Position numbers and translations under genes: made by a program
Shown: in pieces, positions 23,094 through 34,707 of the stretch
Layout of the letters: every line of letters starts with the position of its first letter
Position numbering within the stretch: the first letter of the stretch is position 1
Source of the DNA: Gonium pectorale
Taxonomy: Eukaryota > Chlorophyta > Chlorophyceae > Chlamydomonadales > Volvocaceae
DNA length: 41,218 nt
Reading direction: 5' to 3'
Assembly (NCBI GenBank): GCA_001584585.1
Contig: LSYV01000009.1
Coordinates: forward strand, 456,756-497,973
Notes under the pieces: model-generated
Told to the model about the DNA's origin: nothing
The model's database searches: none
What the model saw: only the letters and a program-made list of their open reading frames with translations

Positions 23094-26000
23094 TCACGCC
23101 AGGATGCACCTGAGCACCGAGGCCGCCGGCACCCCGCACCGGGGGCACGGGTCGCCCACCGCAAAGCCCGGCACGCAGTCCGCGCACAGGCACAGGTGCA
23201 CGGACCGGCCGTGCAGCACGCCCACGGTCGCCGGCGCGGAGCAGCAGCGGAGGCACTGCTTCTTAGCCGGCACATCCCCAGCAGCTGTGCTTGCGGCCGC
23301 GGCCCCAGCCACCAGGACGGCCCGCGCCGCGGCGGGAGCAGACTCGCTGCCGCTGTCGTCACCGCTGCCAGTCACCGGAGACTCTCGCTCAAGTGGCCGC
23401 GGCGTTGCGCGCCGCAGCGCCAGGGCCAGTGCTGGGTTCATGGCCCCAAGGATGCATGGCTGCAGCGGCACGGGCGGCACGGACAAGGAGGCCGCCGACC
23501 GTGTCGGCGTACCCGGCGGCGGCGGCGCAACACGCCGCAGCTGCGGCAACGCAGACGGTGCGGGCGCGGCGCCTGGTGGCCTTGTGCGCGTGGATACGGG
23601 CGCCTCTAGCGCCGGTGGCGGTGGGTCGGGTGAAGATGGCGAGGCGCCGCCCGACACACGCCCGCAAGCCTGCCGTGCCGGTGGGCTCGGGGTTTCGGAC
23701 TGAGGTGCGGCGGCGGCGCTGCGGCTGTCGGGAGCGGGCGCAGGAGCGGACACGGCGAGGGGCGGCGGCGGGAAGGCGGTGGTGCGCAGGAGCTGTGGAC
23801 TGGGCGCGCCAGGGCCCGTCGTCGCCGCAGGTGGAACTGCTTCGGCTGGTGGCTGCGGCGGCGTTGCGGGGGCCAATGCGGCTGGAGGGGACCGCTGGGA
23901 CATTGACCTGCTGACGCGCGGAGGTGCTTGAGCGGGCGGTCTGCCGGGCTGCGGCTGCGGCTGAGGGCCGCCGGCAGCTGAGGTGGGCTGGAAGACGGTG
24001 CGGCCGCCGGTGGAGCGGGGACGCGGCAGAGACGGGGCCGTGGTCGCGGCTTTTACAACCTGGCCCCGGGCTGCCTGCGCCGCCTGAGGGCGTGCGGGCA
24101 TTGCCCCCGCCGCTGCGGTCACGACGGCAAGCCGTGCATGTGCTGACGCCGTGGGCATCCCGCCTCCCACACTACCGCCGCCCCGCTTCTGCTGCCGCTT
24201 CGGCGGCTGCGGCGGCGGGTGGGCACGCGTCGCAGCCCGCGGCTTGTTCGTCCCGCCCCGGCCACTGCCGGCCGCTGCCGCCTGTGCTTCCTCCTTTTGT
24301 GCCCGACCGCTGCTGCCTCCAGCCCAAATGGTCCGAAGCCGCCTCACCGCTGCAGCCACGGACGCGATGGACACGATGGGCGGACGAATACAGTCTGGAC
24401 GGTGGGCGAAGAGCCAGAGCACGAGCATCACGGCGAGCGCCCGGAGGAGTGGCCAGTAGGCCAGAAGTGGCTGCATCGCCAGAATCTCCTGCAGCAGGTG
24501 GACAGCATACGCTTTCGGACGGTGCTGCTGGTTGTGTGTTGTTGTAGCTGTTCCTGACGTTGCTTCTTTGGTGTTGTGAGCGGGCACCCCTCGCCTCCCC
24601 GCATACGGCGCCGCGGCTAGGGTATCAGCGGTGTCAGCGGTGCGTCCCCGAAGTCGCCCAGCCCGCCTAGGCGCCCATAGTCGGGCTACGTTCCACGCAG
24701 CCTGCGTGTCCTCGGGCCGTGCACGCGCGCGGCAACCCAGCGGCTAGCTAGTTTTCTCCCCGGCCGCCCCAAGTAAGCCCGCGTGCCATACAAAGAACCC
24801 AGCCCGGCATGAGTGTACTCACGCAGTGCTGGGCCATTTCTGATTTTGGGGCATCGCCGCCCTCCGACGGCGGCCCAAGCGCATCCGCCGTCGGCTCCAG
24901 CTCTGAGGCAGGGGCCTCCTCGCTGCACTCCGCGCGCATTGCCGCCAGCACATGATACAATTCGGGCCATCCGCCCGCCCTCCAGCCGCGCACGGCGAGC
25001 AGGTTGATTCCGGCCGCCAGCCGAAGGTGGCACCAGGAGCGCTCCAGCAGTCCGTGCGGCGCCTTGCAGCCCGGCACGCGGCATGCGGAGGCGCCGTCCC
25101 AGGCGGGGACCAGCGGGCGCCCCGCCGCCGACTCATACAGCAGGTTTAATACCCCACCACCGTACGATGGCAGGACGTACGCGGGAAGGTATCCAGGGGA
25201 CAGGAGCAAGACGCCCAGGCTAAAGCCTAACGCTGTTCCGAGCGACCAGAGGTAGTAGCCCCAAAGCCAAGCGAACAAAACCCGGCCAGTGGTGGGACAG
25301 TCACCATGATACTTCTTCGTCGCGCAGTGGGCCATCACCCAAACCTTGTCATGCTTGGGCAAGATGAGTGGATTGATGTGGGACCTCCCCGACGAGGCTG
25401 CGGCATCGAGCACGTTGGCAGTGAAGGCCTGGTTCCAACGCGTCCTTCGATGCGCCGCCACAAGCACGGCGGCCAGAACTGCCAGCCCAAGCGAGGCAAG
25501 ACACATCAGGACGGCTCGGTTCTCCAAGCAGTTCATATTGGCCGTCCAAAGCAGGTACGACTCTGCAGGCGCTGCCACGGCCGAGTGCCAGAACGAGCCT
25601 CGGGGCAGGATGGCGGCCCAGCTGGGGCGCAGGGCGCCACAGAGTGACCCCGTCGCCAACAGCCACCCGCAGAGGGTCGGCCGGGACACATTCCATCGCT
25701 CCCACACAGTGGGTGCCGACTCTGGGCACGTGACGATGTGCCTGCGTGCGGTGGGGAAGGCGGGAACCCGCACAGACCTCCATACACACATACCACACCA
25801 GCAGGCAGCTGGTCACGAAACAATAGTAGCTGTGATACAGTGGCATACAATAATGAAGATGTCGCTGAGGCGGGGCATTGCGCCAGGAGCTGTGGCGTTG
25901 TCGGGTAGTGTCTGCTTGGACCCACGACCCATGGGTCATTAAGAAACTTAACAGCCTTTCCGGTCAATTACATGAGCACCGTCAGGATGAGGCGACCCGT

Positions 26001-26854
26001 TCCATTCTTTTCTCCATGCCCTGCCGACGCATAATGCACCCCACTGGGATCGATCGGGCTGCGGCCACGCCAGTCCAACTGCCACCCCGTCACCCGGTTG
26101 CTGTAAGTCACCCCAACTCGCCCCCACGCGCGCACGACGATTTCCAGCTCACTGCATGCGTGAGGCCATTGCGTCCGCCACCGGGCTATGAGGCAGCGCT
26201 CCGGGTCGCGGGACGGCCGCCGAACCAGCCGAACCCAGATTCCGCCGCTGGTTCCGCTTCTCCAGGAGCTCCCTCCGCTTCATGCACTCCTCGTGGAACA
26301 GCAGTGCCATGCCGACACTGGCGAAAAATAGTACGGACGGTTCAAGCCTCGGCATAGCTGCCGGCACGCTGGCCTGCATAGCAGCCCAGTCGGCCACGTC
26401 GGCGAGTGGCCAACCGCTAGGAAGGAGCCCGCCTGGCGCGACGCTTGCCAGCACCTCCGGGCCCAGCAGCATGTATGGCGGTGAGCACCATGAGGGCGAG
26501 CATGACGTAGAAAAGGTGGCCGACGCAAGCGCGAGAGCTGGGAGCGCCTCTCTTGTAGGCTTGAGCTTTCGCTGCCAGTCTGGCAGCGCCCTCTTTGAGC
26601 AGCGCCGCCGTTCCAATCGCAGTAAGGGGCAGCAGTAGACACGAGTACTGCAGAAATGATATCAGCATAAAGAAAGCGCCGTCGAATGGGTGCGTTGACG
26701 GCCAGAGCGGAGCAGCCTCTATCGCGCTTGTCGGGGCCTCGCAGGTTTCGTAGGTTTCAGCGACAGCAACGAGGATAGATAGTGCAAAACCAATCGCCAC
26801 TCCAGGTCCTCTGCTAATAGCAAATGCTCCAAAGAGCCACCCCGAACGCGCCAT
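23094..26854 (-). CDS. Multi-pass membrane protein with C-terminal MDM2-like RING, copy 1 (possibly frameshifted)
   Basis: By comparison with copies 2 and 3, the exons are 26854-26153, 25741-24823 (306 codons plus a split codon) and 24488-23094 (464 codons plus stop). Donors are GCA|GTGAGC and TGC|GTGAGT; acceptors are GCAG|GCACATC and GCAG|GAG. Phases (2, then 0) equal those of the other copies. The first exon has the family motif THPFDGA and two or three membrane segments. It lacks about 75 residues present in copies 2 and 3, including the equivalent of their first intron. It also needs a +1 shift near 26470-26480 to continue in the homologous frame (LLGPEVLASVAPGG). The middle exon has PAYVLPSYGG and the Cys motif (ACRVPGCKAP, ERSWC). 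The last exon has a membrane helix (WPLLRALAVMLVLWLFA), about 350 Pro/Ala-rich residues, the motif NPALALALRR and the RING. It could be a decaying copy, or an unrecognised small intron may restore the frame. Confidence 0.65.
23097..23255 (-). other. RING domain of copy 1 (MDM2-like C2H2C4)
   Basis: Ligand pattern: C-x2-C-x10-H-x4-H-x3-C-x2-C-x9-C-x2-C, then exactly 13 residues (GVPAASVLRCILA) to the stop. The two His lie in HGRSVH. MDM2/MDMX RINGs use the same order, with HGK/HGR-like spacing and a 13-residue hydrophobic tail needed for dimer formation. IAP-type RINGs share the tail length but have a Cys-Gly-His centre instead. Confidence 0.8.
25926..25937. repeat. GACCCATGGGTC palindrome (2 of 4)
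   Basis: A perfect 12-bp palindrome inside the first inferred intron of RING gene copy 1. Confidence 0.5.
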
Positions 26855-27054
26855 GTCTGCGTGATGCGGTGAACGGAGCTGCGCCTGAGCGCCTCTGACT
26901 TGCAATAGTATTTAGTGTTATCTTTGCAAGGCCTGAGGGGCTTCGTTCGACGCGCGCGAGCAGTCAACGTGAATCAGATCCCATTCTGGATCCGGCGCGG
27001 GAATGCCTCTGCGCGCCATGCATGGGCGGGAGGACGATGATGGGCCTGCTGCAC

Positions 27055-27066
27055 GACCCGCGGGTC
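27055..27066. repeat. GACCCGCGGGTC palindrome (3 of 4)
   Basis: A perfect 12-bp palindrome about 200 bp upstream of the copy 1 start codon. It is a possible regulatory site or element footprint. Confidence 0.45.
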
Positions 27067-27596
27067 AGTTCGTATCATTCCTTCATCCTCTCATCATACA
27101 GTTCCTTTGAGGAGTCCATGTGCTTTACACATGAGTGCAACGTTGCTGGTACGTCCTTGGTCCACACTCCTAAACTGCTTCCGTGGCCTGTTGGAGGCCT
27201 CGTACGATGTGTTACTGGACTTGCCGCGCAAGGGAGAACGGGGTTGAGGGATACTAGTTTCACAGTCCAGGTGGCGTGCGTGCATCAGCTCTGGACCGCA
27301 CCCGTGCATGTAGCCTCGGAGAAATGCCCAAATGCAAGAGACTCTTAGCCACTATCCAGCCCACGTTCTGAATCTAACCCGTGAAAGCTGGACTGCAAGG
27401 CAGGTGCGGTGTGGCGTCGAACCACACGGTGTATCCTACGCAGCTGCGGTAGGAGCCTACCTACAGGCTGTCTGGGATACTAGGCATGCCATACTTCGGC
27501 GTCAGGCGCTGAAGCGGGGTAGAGACGAGGACCATAACCTGCTCCCCCACTCCAATACTCGCATTCGTGCATGAACCCCCTGGCTTTGACGGACGT

Positions 27597-27626
27597 GTAA
27601 CCTGCAACCTGTAACCTGTAACCTGC
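27597..27626 (+). repeat. TGTAACC short tandem repeat
   Basis: TGTAACC/TGCAACC units occur four times in tandem. They do not match the algal telomere unit TTTTAGGG. Confidence 0.7.
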
Positions 27627-27936
27627 CTGCAGGCCTGCTGCTGCTGCTCTTACACGGAACGATGCAGATTGCTTAACGGGCGGCGAGATCTGCTGCTGGA
27701 AGACACAGCGGGCAAGCCGCAACCGACCGACAGCAGGAGCACGTTCTTCAGCCCAGACGCGAATGCAAAGGCGGGTTGGGCGGCACCACCACCGCGCCAT
27801 CAGACGCCAATTTTGTACAATTCAATGCAACACATCCTGCCCAGTGAGTTGGTACACGCTCCCAGTTCGGGACTCTCAAAGCGCAACATCAACAGGCACG
27901 CTACCAAAATACACACGCAGGGCCGATAGGCAGCAC

Positions 27937-27941
27937 TTACA
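27937..27941 (-). promoter_or_regulatory. TGTAA poly(A) signal of RING gene copy 2
   Basis: TTACA on the plus strand reads TGTAA on the minus strand, about 325 bp past the copy 2 stop. That is a normal 3' UTR length for this kind of genome. Confidence 0.5.
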
Positions 27942-28264
27942 ATGGTACGGCATACATGTGCACCTGTTCTAATGCTGTCGTCGGCCACCTCGGTCCAATG
28001 CAAGCCTATTTACGATCTCAGGAGCGTGCAGCTCGGCCAGCACAGCTAGCGCAGATACTGAAGGCTGCGGAGCACACGCTGCCCTCGCGTGGGGCGTAGC
28101 ATGAGGTCGTGGCGTGTTCCGCTCTGCAACGCATGCATGCTACTGGGCAGGTCGTTCAGCATCATTTACCATGGGGCGCATTTACCATGCCCGCGCGCAG
28201 CACTTCGATCAGCCGTACCTCGCTTCAGTCAAACAAAGTGGGAAAACGGATTCCCTCCCCGCCG

Positions 28265-31200
28265 TCACGCCAGGATGCACCTGAGCACCGACGTCGCCGG
28301 CACCCCGCACCGGGGGCACGGGTCGCCCACCGCAAAGCCCGGCACGCAGTCCGCGCACAGGCACAGGTGCACGGACCGGCCGTGCAGCACGCCCACGGTC
28401 GCCGGCGCGGAGCAGCAGCGGAGGCACTGCTTCTTAGCCGGCACAGAACTGGCCGCAGTCGCCTCAACAGGGGCGCTGCTGGCATGTGCTCCTGGGACGG
28501 CGGTGAAGCCATTGCTGCGGGCCGCCTTGATCCCCGTCGTCACGACCTCCGGCGCCGCGGCCGCGTAGTCGACCTGCGGCACCGCCCGCCGCAGCGCCTG
28601 GGCCAGTGCCGGGTTCACGCCGACGAGGCATGGCGGAGGCGACAGGGGTGGCCGCGGCGGCGGCACGACCGGCGAGGGAGGCGGCGGCGGTGCGGCAGGC
28701 CCGCTGACGGGGATGGGTATGGGCACCTCGAGCGGGGGCGAGTGCGGGATGGGAAGAGGTGCCGTTGAGCTGCACGCCGGGCTGCCGACCCGCTCTCCGC
28801 TGCCGGGCTGCCGCTTCGGAGGATAAGGGATGTCTGGCGGGGTTAAGGCAGCGCTTGTGGGGCCGATCTGGCTGACCGGCGCCACGGGAGCGGGCGCCGC
28901 AGCAGGCTGCGGCGCCGTAGCGAAGGGCGCCATGGCGCCCCGGGCACGGGAAATGGGGGTGGCAGGGGCGGTCGGTGACGCCGGAGGAGGCACACCCGCT
29001 GCCGCCGACGGTGGTGTCGAAGGCGACTCGGCTGCTGCGGGCTGCCTGGTGCCTGTGCGCTTGGCGAGCGGCGCAGCGCGGGGCGAAGCAGCCGCTGCCG
29101 TAGCGGACTGAGGGCAGCTGGAACGTGCCCCGGGGCCGGCGGCGCAGCGGGTACTGCCCACCCGGGTCCAGCCCGCACCCGCCCCGTCGCGTTGCTCTGC
29201 CGCGCCCCTCACAGGAGCGTTGGCCTGGCCGCCTGGCCGGCGCGTGTCTGGAGCTGTGGGGACGGAGGCCGCCGGCAGGAACGCTGTGGGACCGCCGGTC
29301 GAACCCGCGCGCGAAGCCGGGGCCATGGCCTTGGCTGGTGCCTTCGCAGCGTGGCTCCGGGTGGCGGTAGTAGTGGGCCGTCCGCTGCCGCTGTTGTTGC
29401 TACTGCTGGCTGGTTGGGACGGCGACGCGCTTTGGGCACAGGCGCCGGCGTCGTCACCGCTGCAGCTGGCGTCGCCGACTCGCAGTGACAACGCCGAGTC
29501 AGGGTCGGCGGCCGCAGGGGCGGCACGTGTGTCGCTTGAAGGCTTGGCTGCTGCAGCTGCTGCCATCCCCGCGGACACCTGCGACGGCGCGTGTGCACGC
29601 GTGCCGGCCTGGCGCCTGCTGCGGCCTGCTGCCCCTGCGGACTGCGCGGCCGTGTGACTGCCGCCGCCGCACCTGGTGCCGCCGCCACTGCGGGCGCCGC
29701 GGCCGCTGCGCAGCCGCCCTTTGACCGCTTCAGCTACGGCGTTCAGAATCGCTTCCGGCGATTGAAGGCAGTCGGGCCGGTTGGCGAAGAGCCAGAGCGC
29801 CAGGATGGACGCCAGGGCCAGGTTGGTGAGGAGCGGCCAGGGGAGACGCGAGCCACCGTTCGTAGCGGGAGCCTACGCGCGAGTAGGCAGTAGGGAGGGG
29901 GAGGTTAGGAGGTTCAGGAGGCGAGAAGTGGTACAGGTCTGCCGGCCCCGTGCCGATCGCCGTGCGGTGCTTGGGCACGAGAAAAACCCTGCGCGGACGA
30001 CACGACGGACATGCCCTCCCGTTGGGTGCCCGTCTACCCGCACCATGCAGTGTGGCCGCCGCTCGCCACCTGTCGTGCGTCCCCCCATCTCACGTCATGA
30101 AACCCTCCCCCCAAAGGCGCCTCTCCTAAAGGCGCCTGCCTCCCCCAAACGCGCCTCCCCCAAAGGCGCTGCCTGCCTCCTTACATGTCAGCAGTGAGGA
30201 AAGGGCGAAAGACCCATCGCCCAGCGGCGGCGCCGCGCACCATAACGTCCATAAGGGCACTCACCCCCGCAATTGATGAGGGCTTGCCGCGCATGTCGCC
30301 GCCGCCGTCGCCGCCGCCGCCGTCGTGTCGCCGTCCCGCCTCCATTCCCGCACTCACGGGCCCGGAGGCGGCACGTGGCCTGACATGCACCGGTCGGCCG
30401 TCACCTGCCGTACCGCCCGACTCGGGCGCCTGCCGCCACGCGGCCGCAGGTGGCTGCTGCTGCTGCCCTGGGCCTGGCGACCAAGTCGCCCGGCGGCGGG
30501 GCTCGGCGCCGGTGGCGGGGGGAGGCGGCGTGCTGCGGCGCTGCTGACAAAGCGCGTCGCGCTCCACCCAGCCCTCCCCAAGAGCCTCCCAGCCGAGCCC
30601 CAGGGCCCAGCGCCCGCCCATCTCCCACAGCGCGGGCCGCGAGGCCAGCACACGGCGCACCGCATCAGCGGCCAAGGCACGGAGGGTCTCGTCGACCGCG
30701 GCCTCCTCGCTGCAGGCCGCCCGTGCCGCCTCCATTGCGATCTGTAGCCCGCCCACCCCGCCGGCCTCCCATGCGCGCACGGCAAGGAGATTCACCTTGG
30801 CCGCCATCCTGATGTCGCACCACGTGCGCTGCCACAGACCTTGCGGCGTCCCACACCCCGGTACGGCACACGCAGCAGCGCCCCAGGCGCGGCTCGCTGG
30901 GCTCCCCGTCCACACGTACGGTAGTTCGGCAGGCTGTCCGCCGTACGACGGTACGACGTACGCGGGCGGGAATCCCGGGAACAGCAGCCATCCGATGAGC
31001 ATTGACCCCGTACGGACGCCGAGGCACCAGAGCGCACAGCTCTGGAGCCAGCCCCACACCACCCGTCCGTACGTTGGGGCGTCGCCGCGGGCCGCCGTGG
31101 TGGTGTTGTACGCCTGTAACCAAATCGCGTCATTGGTCGATACGCCGGCCGCCTTGTGGGGCCGACCAGCAGCGGCAGCGGCGTCGACCATGTTTCTCGC

Positions 31201-33300
31201 AAATTCCACCCTCCACCTGGCCTTCCGAAACCTCGCCACCGGCACGGCGACCAGGCAGGCGAGTCCCAGTCCCATCACAGCCCACACGACCGCTAGCGGC
31301 TTGAGCGCGTTGAGCTCACGCATCCACGCGACAAATGCGGCGCCAGGCCGTATCAGGCGCCAATGCCACGGCAAGCGGGCGGGCAGGATCAGGTCCGCTC
31401 CACCGGACGCCAACACGCCGCAGACAAAGCCAGCGAGCTCCAGCCGCCCGAGGCGGAATGGTCGCGGCACGCCCCCGCGCTCCCGTACGGTGTTAGGCGA
31501 CGCCATGCGCGCGGCGATGCGCCTGCGTGCAGCAGACAAGGGGGAAGGATTGCCGTGCGGGTTTGAAGACGGTTAAGTAATGGTTATGAAGATACGATAC
31601 TGCCAAGAATCTAGAGTAAGTGGGAGGGAAGGTACTGCACAGGGCCTGCCGAAACCGAACACCGAATCAGCCTAACTAAAGGACGAGTTGTGGGGTCGCA
31701 CAGACACCTGGAACAGCCTGAGACCTCAGTGGAAGAGATGTCTGAGGCAAGGAAGCAAAAGAATAAAACGACTGTGCCAAAGGCACGGATAGGAAACGCC
31801 GTGAATGGGTGTACCAAGAGGCTGCTGAACCGTGGGCCATTTTCGGGTTGAGGTTGCTGCGGCATCGCCGTCGCTATGCACCATTTCCAGGTTAAACACC
31901 TTCAGGACGCAACCAAGGCCCGTCTGCTCGTCGCCTTCCCCCGTCATGCCACCCGGCGCCATACTGGACACGTAGCCTACCCTGTCCCTGTTTGCTTCAC
32001 CAATCCCTCGCGTTGAGCATCATCTGTGTCCCCACCTGCGCCCCATTCTAGACAGTGCCAACCCTCATATCACCGGGGCAAACGGCTCCCCACTCACTGC
32101 GTGCGTGCTAGTTGGGTCTCCGACAGGGCTTCGCACGTGCGCATTATCAACTTGATGGTTTTGGAGGACAGCGTTGGCGAGGCACCATTGATAGGCCCCT
32201 TTCGCAGCCTCGCAGCCTCCGGAAGCTCCCTAATGCTGTCCCGCAGGTAGTCAATCAGCGAAACGAAGACGCCGAAGCACACCAGTTGGGCGACTGCACC
32301 ACGCTTGTTCGTGAACACAAAAGTGGCCTGCATCCACACCCATGTCACCACGTCGGCAAACGGCCGGCCACGGGAAACGCAGCTAGGAGCGAGGGCCACC
32401 AGGGCCCAGGCGCCCAGCAGCGCGCAGCCGAGCATGGAGACGAGGCAGAGCGTAAACTCAAACTTTTGCCGGATTGTCCTGCGGGCGGGCGGGGTGAAGA
32501 GCGTTTCGTCAACCGTGGTGTGGGCCACCAAAATGGCGAGGGCAGGAGTGGGGAGCAGAACGGCGGATGCACAGGAGGTGTCGGGGCTCGCAAGAAATGA
32601 TGGTAGGATCAGGAGGATCCGGGTAGGATGACCTGGAAGACACGGGCGCCCCTTGTGTCGGGTAATCAGGCAGCAACAGGCCCCTCCCCCACCCGAGCGT
32701 GGATGCTAGCATGTCCCACGCGCCGTCGTGCCCGCCCACCACGACCCTCAGCCCCCGAGCCTTTTCTACTCACATTGGCTCATTGTTGCCATCCTGGACC
32801 CGACGGAGCAATCCCGGAAGGTGATTGACGTGGGTCAGCAAGTTCAGGCCAGAGCTGCTGCTGTTGTTGTTGTCTAGCAGCAGGCGCCGCTTCCGGTTCC
32901 GTTCTGCCATGGCCCTCTGAACATGACCAGCAAAGGAGCTCCGCGATCCGCAAGGCGCGGACGCAGGAGCGCCGGCCTCGCGACCCGCCGTGAGCAGCGC
33001 GCCGCCCTCCAACAACAACACGCCGGTAATGACCGCGGCGAGGGGCGTCAGCATGCGGCAGTACTGCCAAGCAGATATCATTAGGAGGAAAGCTCCGTCC
33101 CAGGGGTGCGACCTCGGCCAGTCGACGGTTAGCGCGTCGGCAGCCTCTGCCGCCACGCTGCTGGAGACCGTGTCCGCTTTGGTTGTGGTGATAGCTGCCA
33201 AAATTGCCGTTGTCAGCATGATTGCCGCGGCAGGCCTTCCGCTGCTGGGTATGAGCGCAAATTCCACTATAGTCTTAAGCCCACCAATGCCCCGAGCCAT
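28265..33300 (-). CDS. Multi-pass membrane protein with C-terminal MDM2-like RING, copy 2 (1257 aa)
   Basis: Five exons: 33300-32774 (phase 2 end), 32478-32098 (phase 2 end), 31522-30265 (phase 0 end) and 29872-28265 with TGA; the last is one long exon, giving four coding exons in total. Borders: CCAAT|GTGAGT, CCGCAG|GACA, CGCA|GTGAGT, CGCAG|GCGC, GGGG|GTGAGT and GCGTAG|GCTC. The product has membrane segments near the N-terminus, motif SHPWDGA, then a very hydrophobic MLGCALLGAWALVA helix (exon 2). The middle exon has more membrane segments and PAYVVPSYGG, with cysteines in ACAVPGCGTP and QRTWC. The final exon has the helix WPLLTNLALASILALWLFA, some 400 residues of Pro/Ala/Ser linker, NPALAQALRR and the RING (last 53 residues). 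The start MARG at 33300 aligns with starts of the other copies, although the frame is open upstream to 33651. Inferred membrane-bound E3 ubiquitin ligase. Confidence 0.75.
28268..28426 (-). other. RING domain of copy 2 (MDM2-like C2H2C4)
   Basis: All eight putative ligands are identical to copy 1, including HGRSVH. The only change is Ala to Thr in the 13-residue tail (GVPATSVL). At DNA level the 185-bp block 28262-28446 differs from 23091-23275 at two adjacent-region bases only. Confidence 0.8.
30109..30180 (+). repeat. Degenerate tandem repeat of CCCCCAAAGGCGCCT-like units
   Basis: Four degenerate units of C-rich/AAAGGCGC sequence lie within the inferred intron between the third and fourth coding exons of copy 2. 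Confidence 0.7.
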
Positions 33301-33699
33301 CAGCACGGATGTCAGCGTCACTGAAGTTATTGCTGTGAGTCTGCTAGTTGCGGACGAAGTGGGCACGGAAGAGGAGCGCTGTAAAAGCGATTCGCGATGC
33401 AGTCCTTGGGGAGGCAGCGACGCTCTAATCACGTCACGGGCGTTGTGTGGTTTGCAGAAGTGACCTGCGGTTAATAAGACGCGGTAGAGAGCCATGGCCT
33501 TTCCTGAGCTCGTCCACCTCGTACCCACGTGCGGCCTCCGGGCAGCGCCCGCGGCAGCCCCTTCAAGCCCCTCGCTACTTTCTGCGCGGCTTTGCAGCGG
33601 CCGCGAATGTTCCTCTGGTTGTGCGACGAGGCGTGGCATGGTCCACGCCACCCAGGGGCGAGAATGGAGCAGGAGGCGGCCTCCGCAGAACGCACATGT

Positions 33700-33711
33700 G
33701 ACCCACGGGTC
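33700..33711. repeat. GACCCACGGGTC near-palindrome (4 of 4)
   Basis: It lies 400 bp upstream of the proposed copy 2 start codon and shares both half-sites with the other three occurrences. Confidence 0.4.
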
Positions 33712-34340
33712 GCGGCCCCCGCACCCTTATCATGTGCTTTCCCCCGTGACTGTTGGTGAAAGAAGAGAAGTCGGCGGTAACTTGCACCCGACCCCGCTGG
33801 GACGGCGCACGGCAGGCGCTGCTCGACGATGCAGCCGATCATGGTCTTCGTAAACGTTCTTGCGCTAACTGGCGGCGACGCGTACCAGCCTGATGAGCCG
33901 GCGTCTCCTGGGCCCCGGGCTGTGTGCGGCATCACTGTTGGAACAGGTGACATGCGGCACACGGCATACCTACAGCCAACAGACATACTGGGTCAATCGC
34001 CCTGCAAGCCCATGCGGCCTATGCGGGCCATTGCCCAAGCCATCCATCACAGCTTTATGCGCAGGTGAGGACCCAGGGACTCGCGGACGCCGGAGGAGCA
34101 GGAGTTGCAAAGTAGCGCCGCACTCCCTGTTATGTTACCCGAACCCTGGCTTCCTTCCATGCCCGCCGTTCTAACAGTTGCACGTGGCCGTTGTGACACG
34201 AGTTCGATCGCTATGTTCGACAGTCGCCCTCGAAGAGAATCCACGGAGGTCTGCCATGGCGCGAGGTGTATGGGTTGCTACCCGTAAAAGACCTGCGCAC
34301 GCTGTGCTGGGCAGGGCAATCCGTGCCCGATAGTAGGCGC

Positions 34341-34345
34341 TTACA
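34341..34345 (-). promoter_or_regulatory. TGTAA poly(A) signal of RING gene copy 3
   Basis: TTACA on the plus strand, about 363 bp beyond the copy 3 stop. The distance is close to that seen for copy 2, supporting both assignments. Confidence 0.5.
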
Positions 34346-34707
34346 TAATGATAACCATCCTTGAAATCCGAGCAGCTTGCGTCCTGCAGTCCACTCAGCA
34401 AGGTAGCTTTGCTCAACCCCTCCGTACACAATGGGCGGTTGCGCCTACATATCGAGGATTAAGTATCGTAACCCTGTACTAAACTGCCCTCTCATGCGTC
34501 TCGACCTGGGCCGTCCCAAGTGCGCGCTGCGTTGCTTTCCCGTGCCCACCGCCCACCGCCTACACTAGCGACCTCTGCCAACGGCGTTGGGGAATCGCAG
34601 CGATCAGGATGCGCCCTCACTCGCCGCGCATGTCTGCTGTCAAGGTATCAAACAGTACCCTCCAGATTCGCCAGGGCACCGCCCTCGCCTCCGCCCTGTT
34701 CATACCT

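Larger units (their letters stand above)
26855..28264. other. Intergenic region between RING copies 1 and 2
   Basis: It should hold the promoter of copy 1 (right-to-left transcription) and the 3' UTR of copy 2. It contains a perfect GACCCGCGGGTC palindrome about 200 bp upstream of the copy 1 start, a short TGTAACC repeat (about 27597-27626) and a minus-strand poly(A) signal at 27937-27941. I see no coding potential with recognisable content. Confidence 0.5.
33301..34707. other. Intergenic region between RING copies 2 and 3
   Basis: Expected to contain the promoter of copy 2 and the 3' UTR of copy 3. The copy 2 frame stays open to 33651, so an N-terminal extension of up to 117 residues cannot be excluded; copies 1 and 3 show nothing similar. 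A GACCC-N2-GGGTC site lies at 33700-33711 and a minus-strand poly(A) signal at 34341-34345. No separate gene seen. Confidence 0.5.

Noticed and set aside
23101..24459. Plus-strand open frames opposite the RING/linker exons
   Set aside because: They mirror the GC-rich minus-strand coding sequence; the minus frame shows RING ligands, conserved motifs and paralogues.
27597..27626. Interstitial telomere-like repeat
   Set aside because: The unit TGTAACC is neither TTTTAGGG nor TTTAGGG.
33301..33651. N-terminal extension of RING copy 2 in the same open frame
   Set aside because: No similar extension is visible in copies 1 and 3, and the start at 33300 (MARG) aligns with theirs; not fully excluded.
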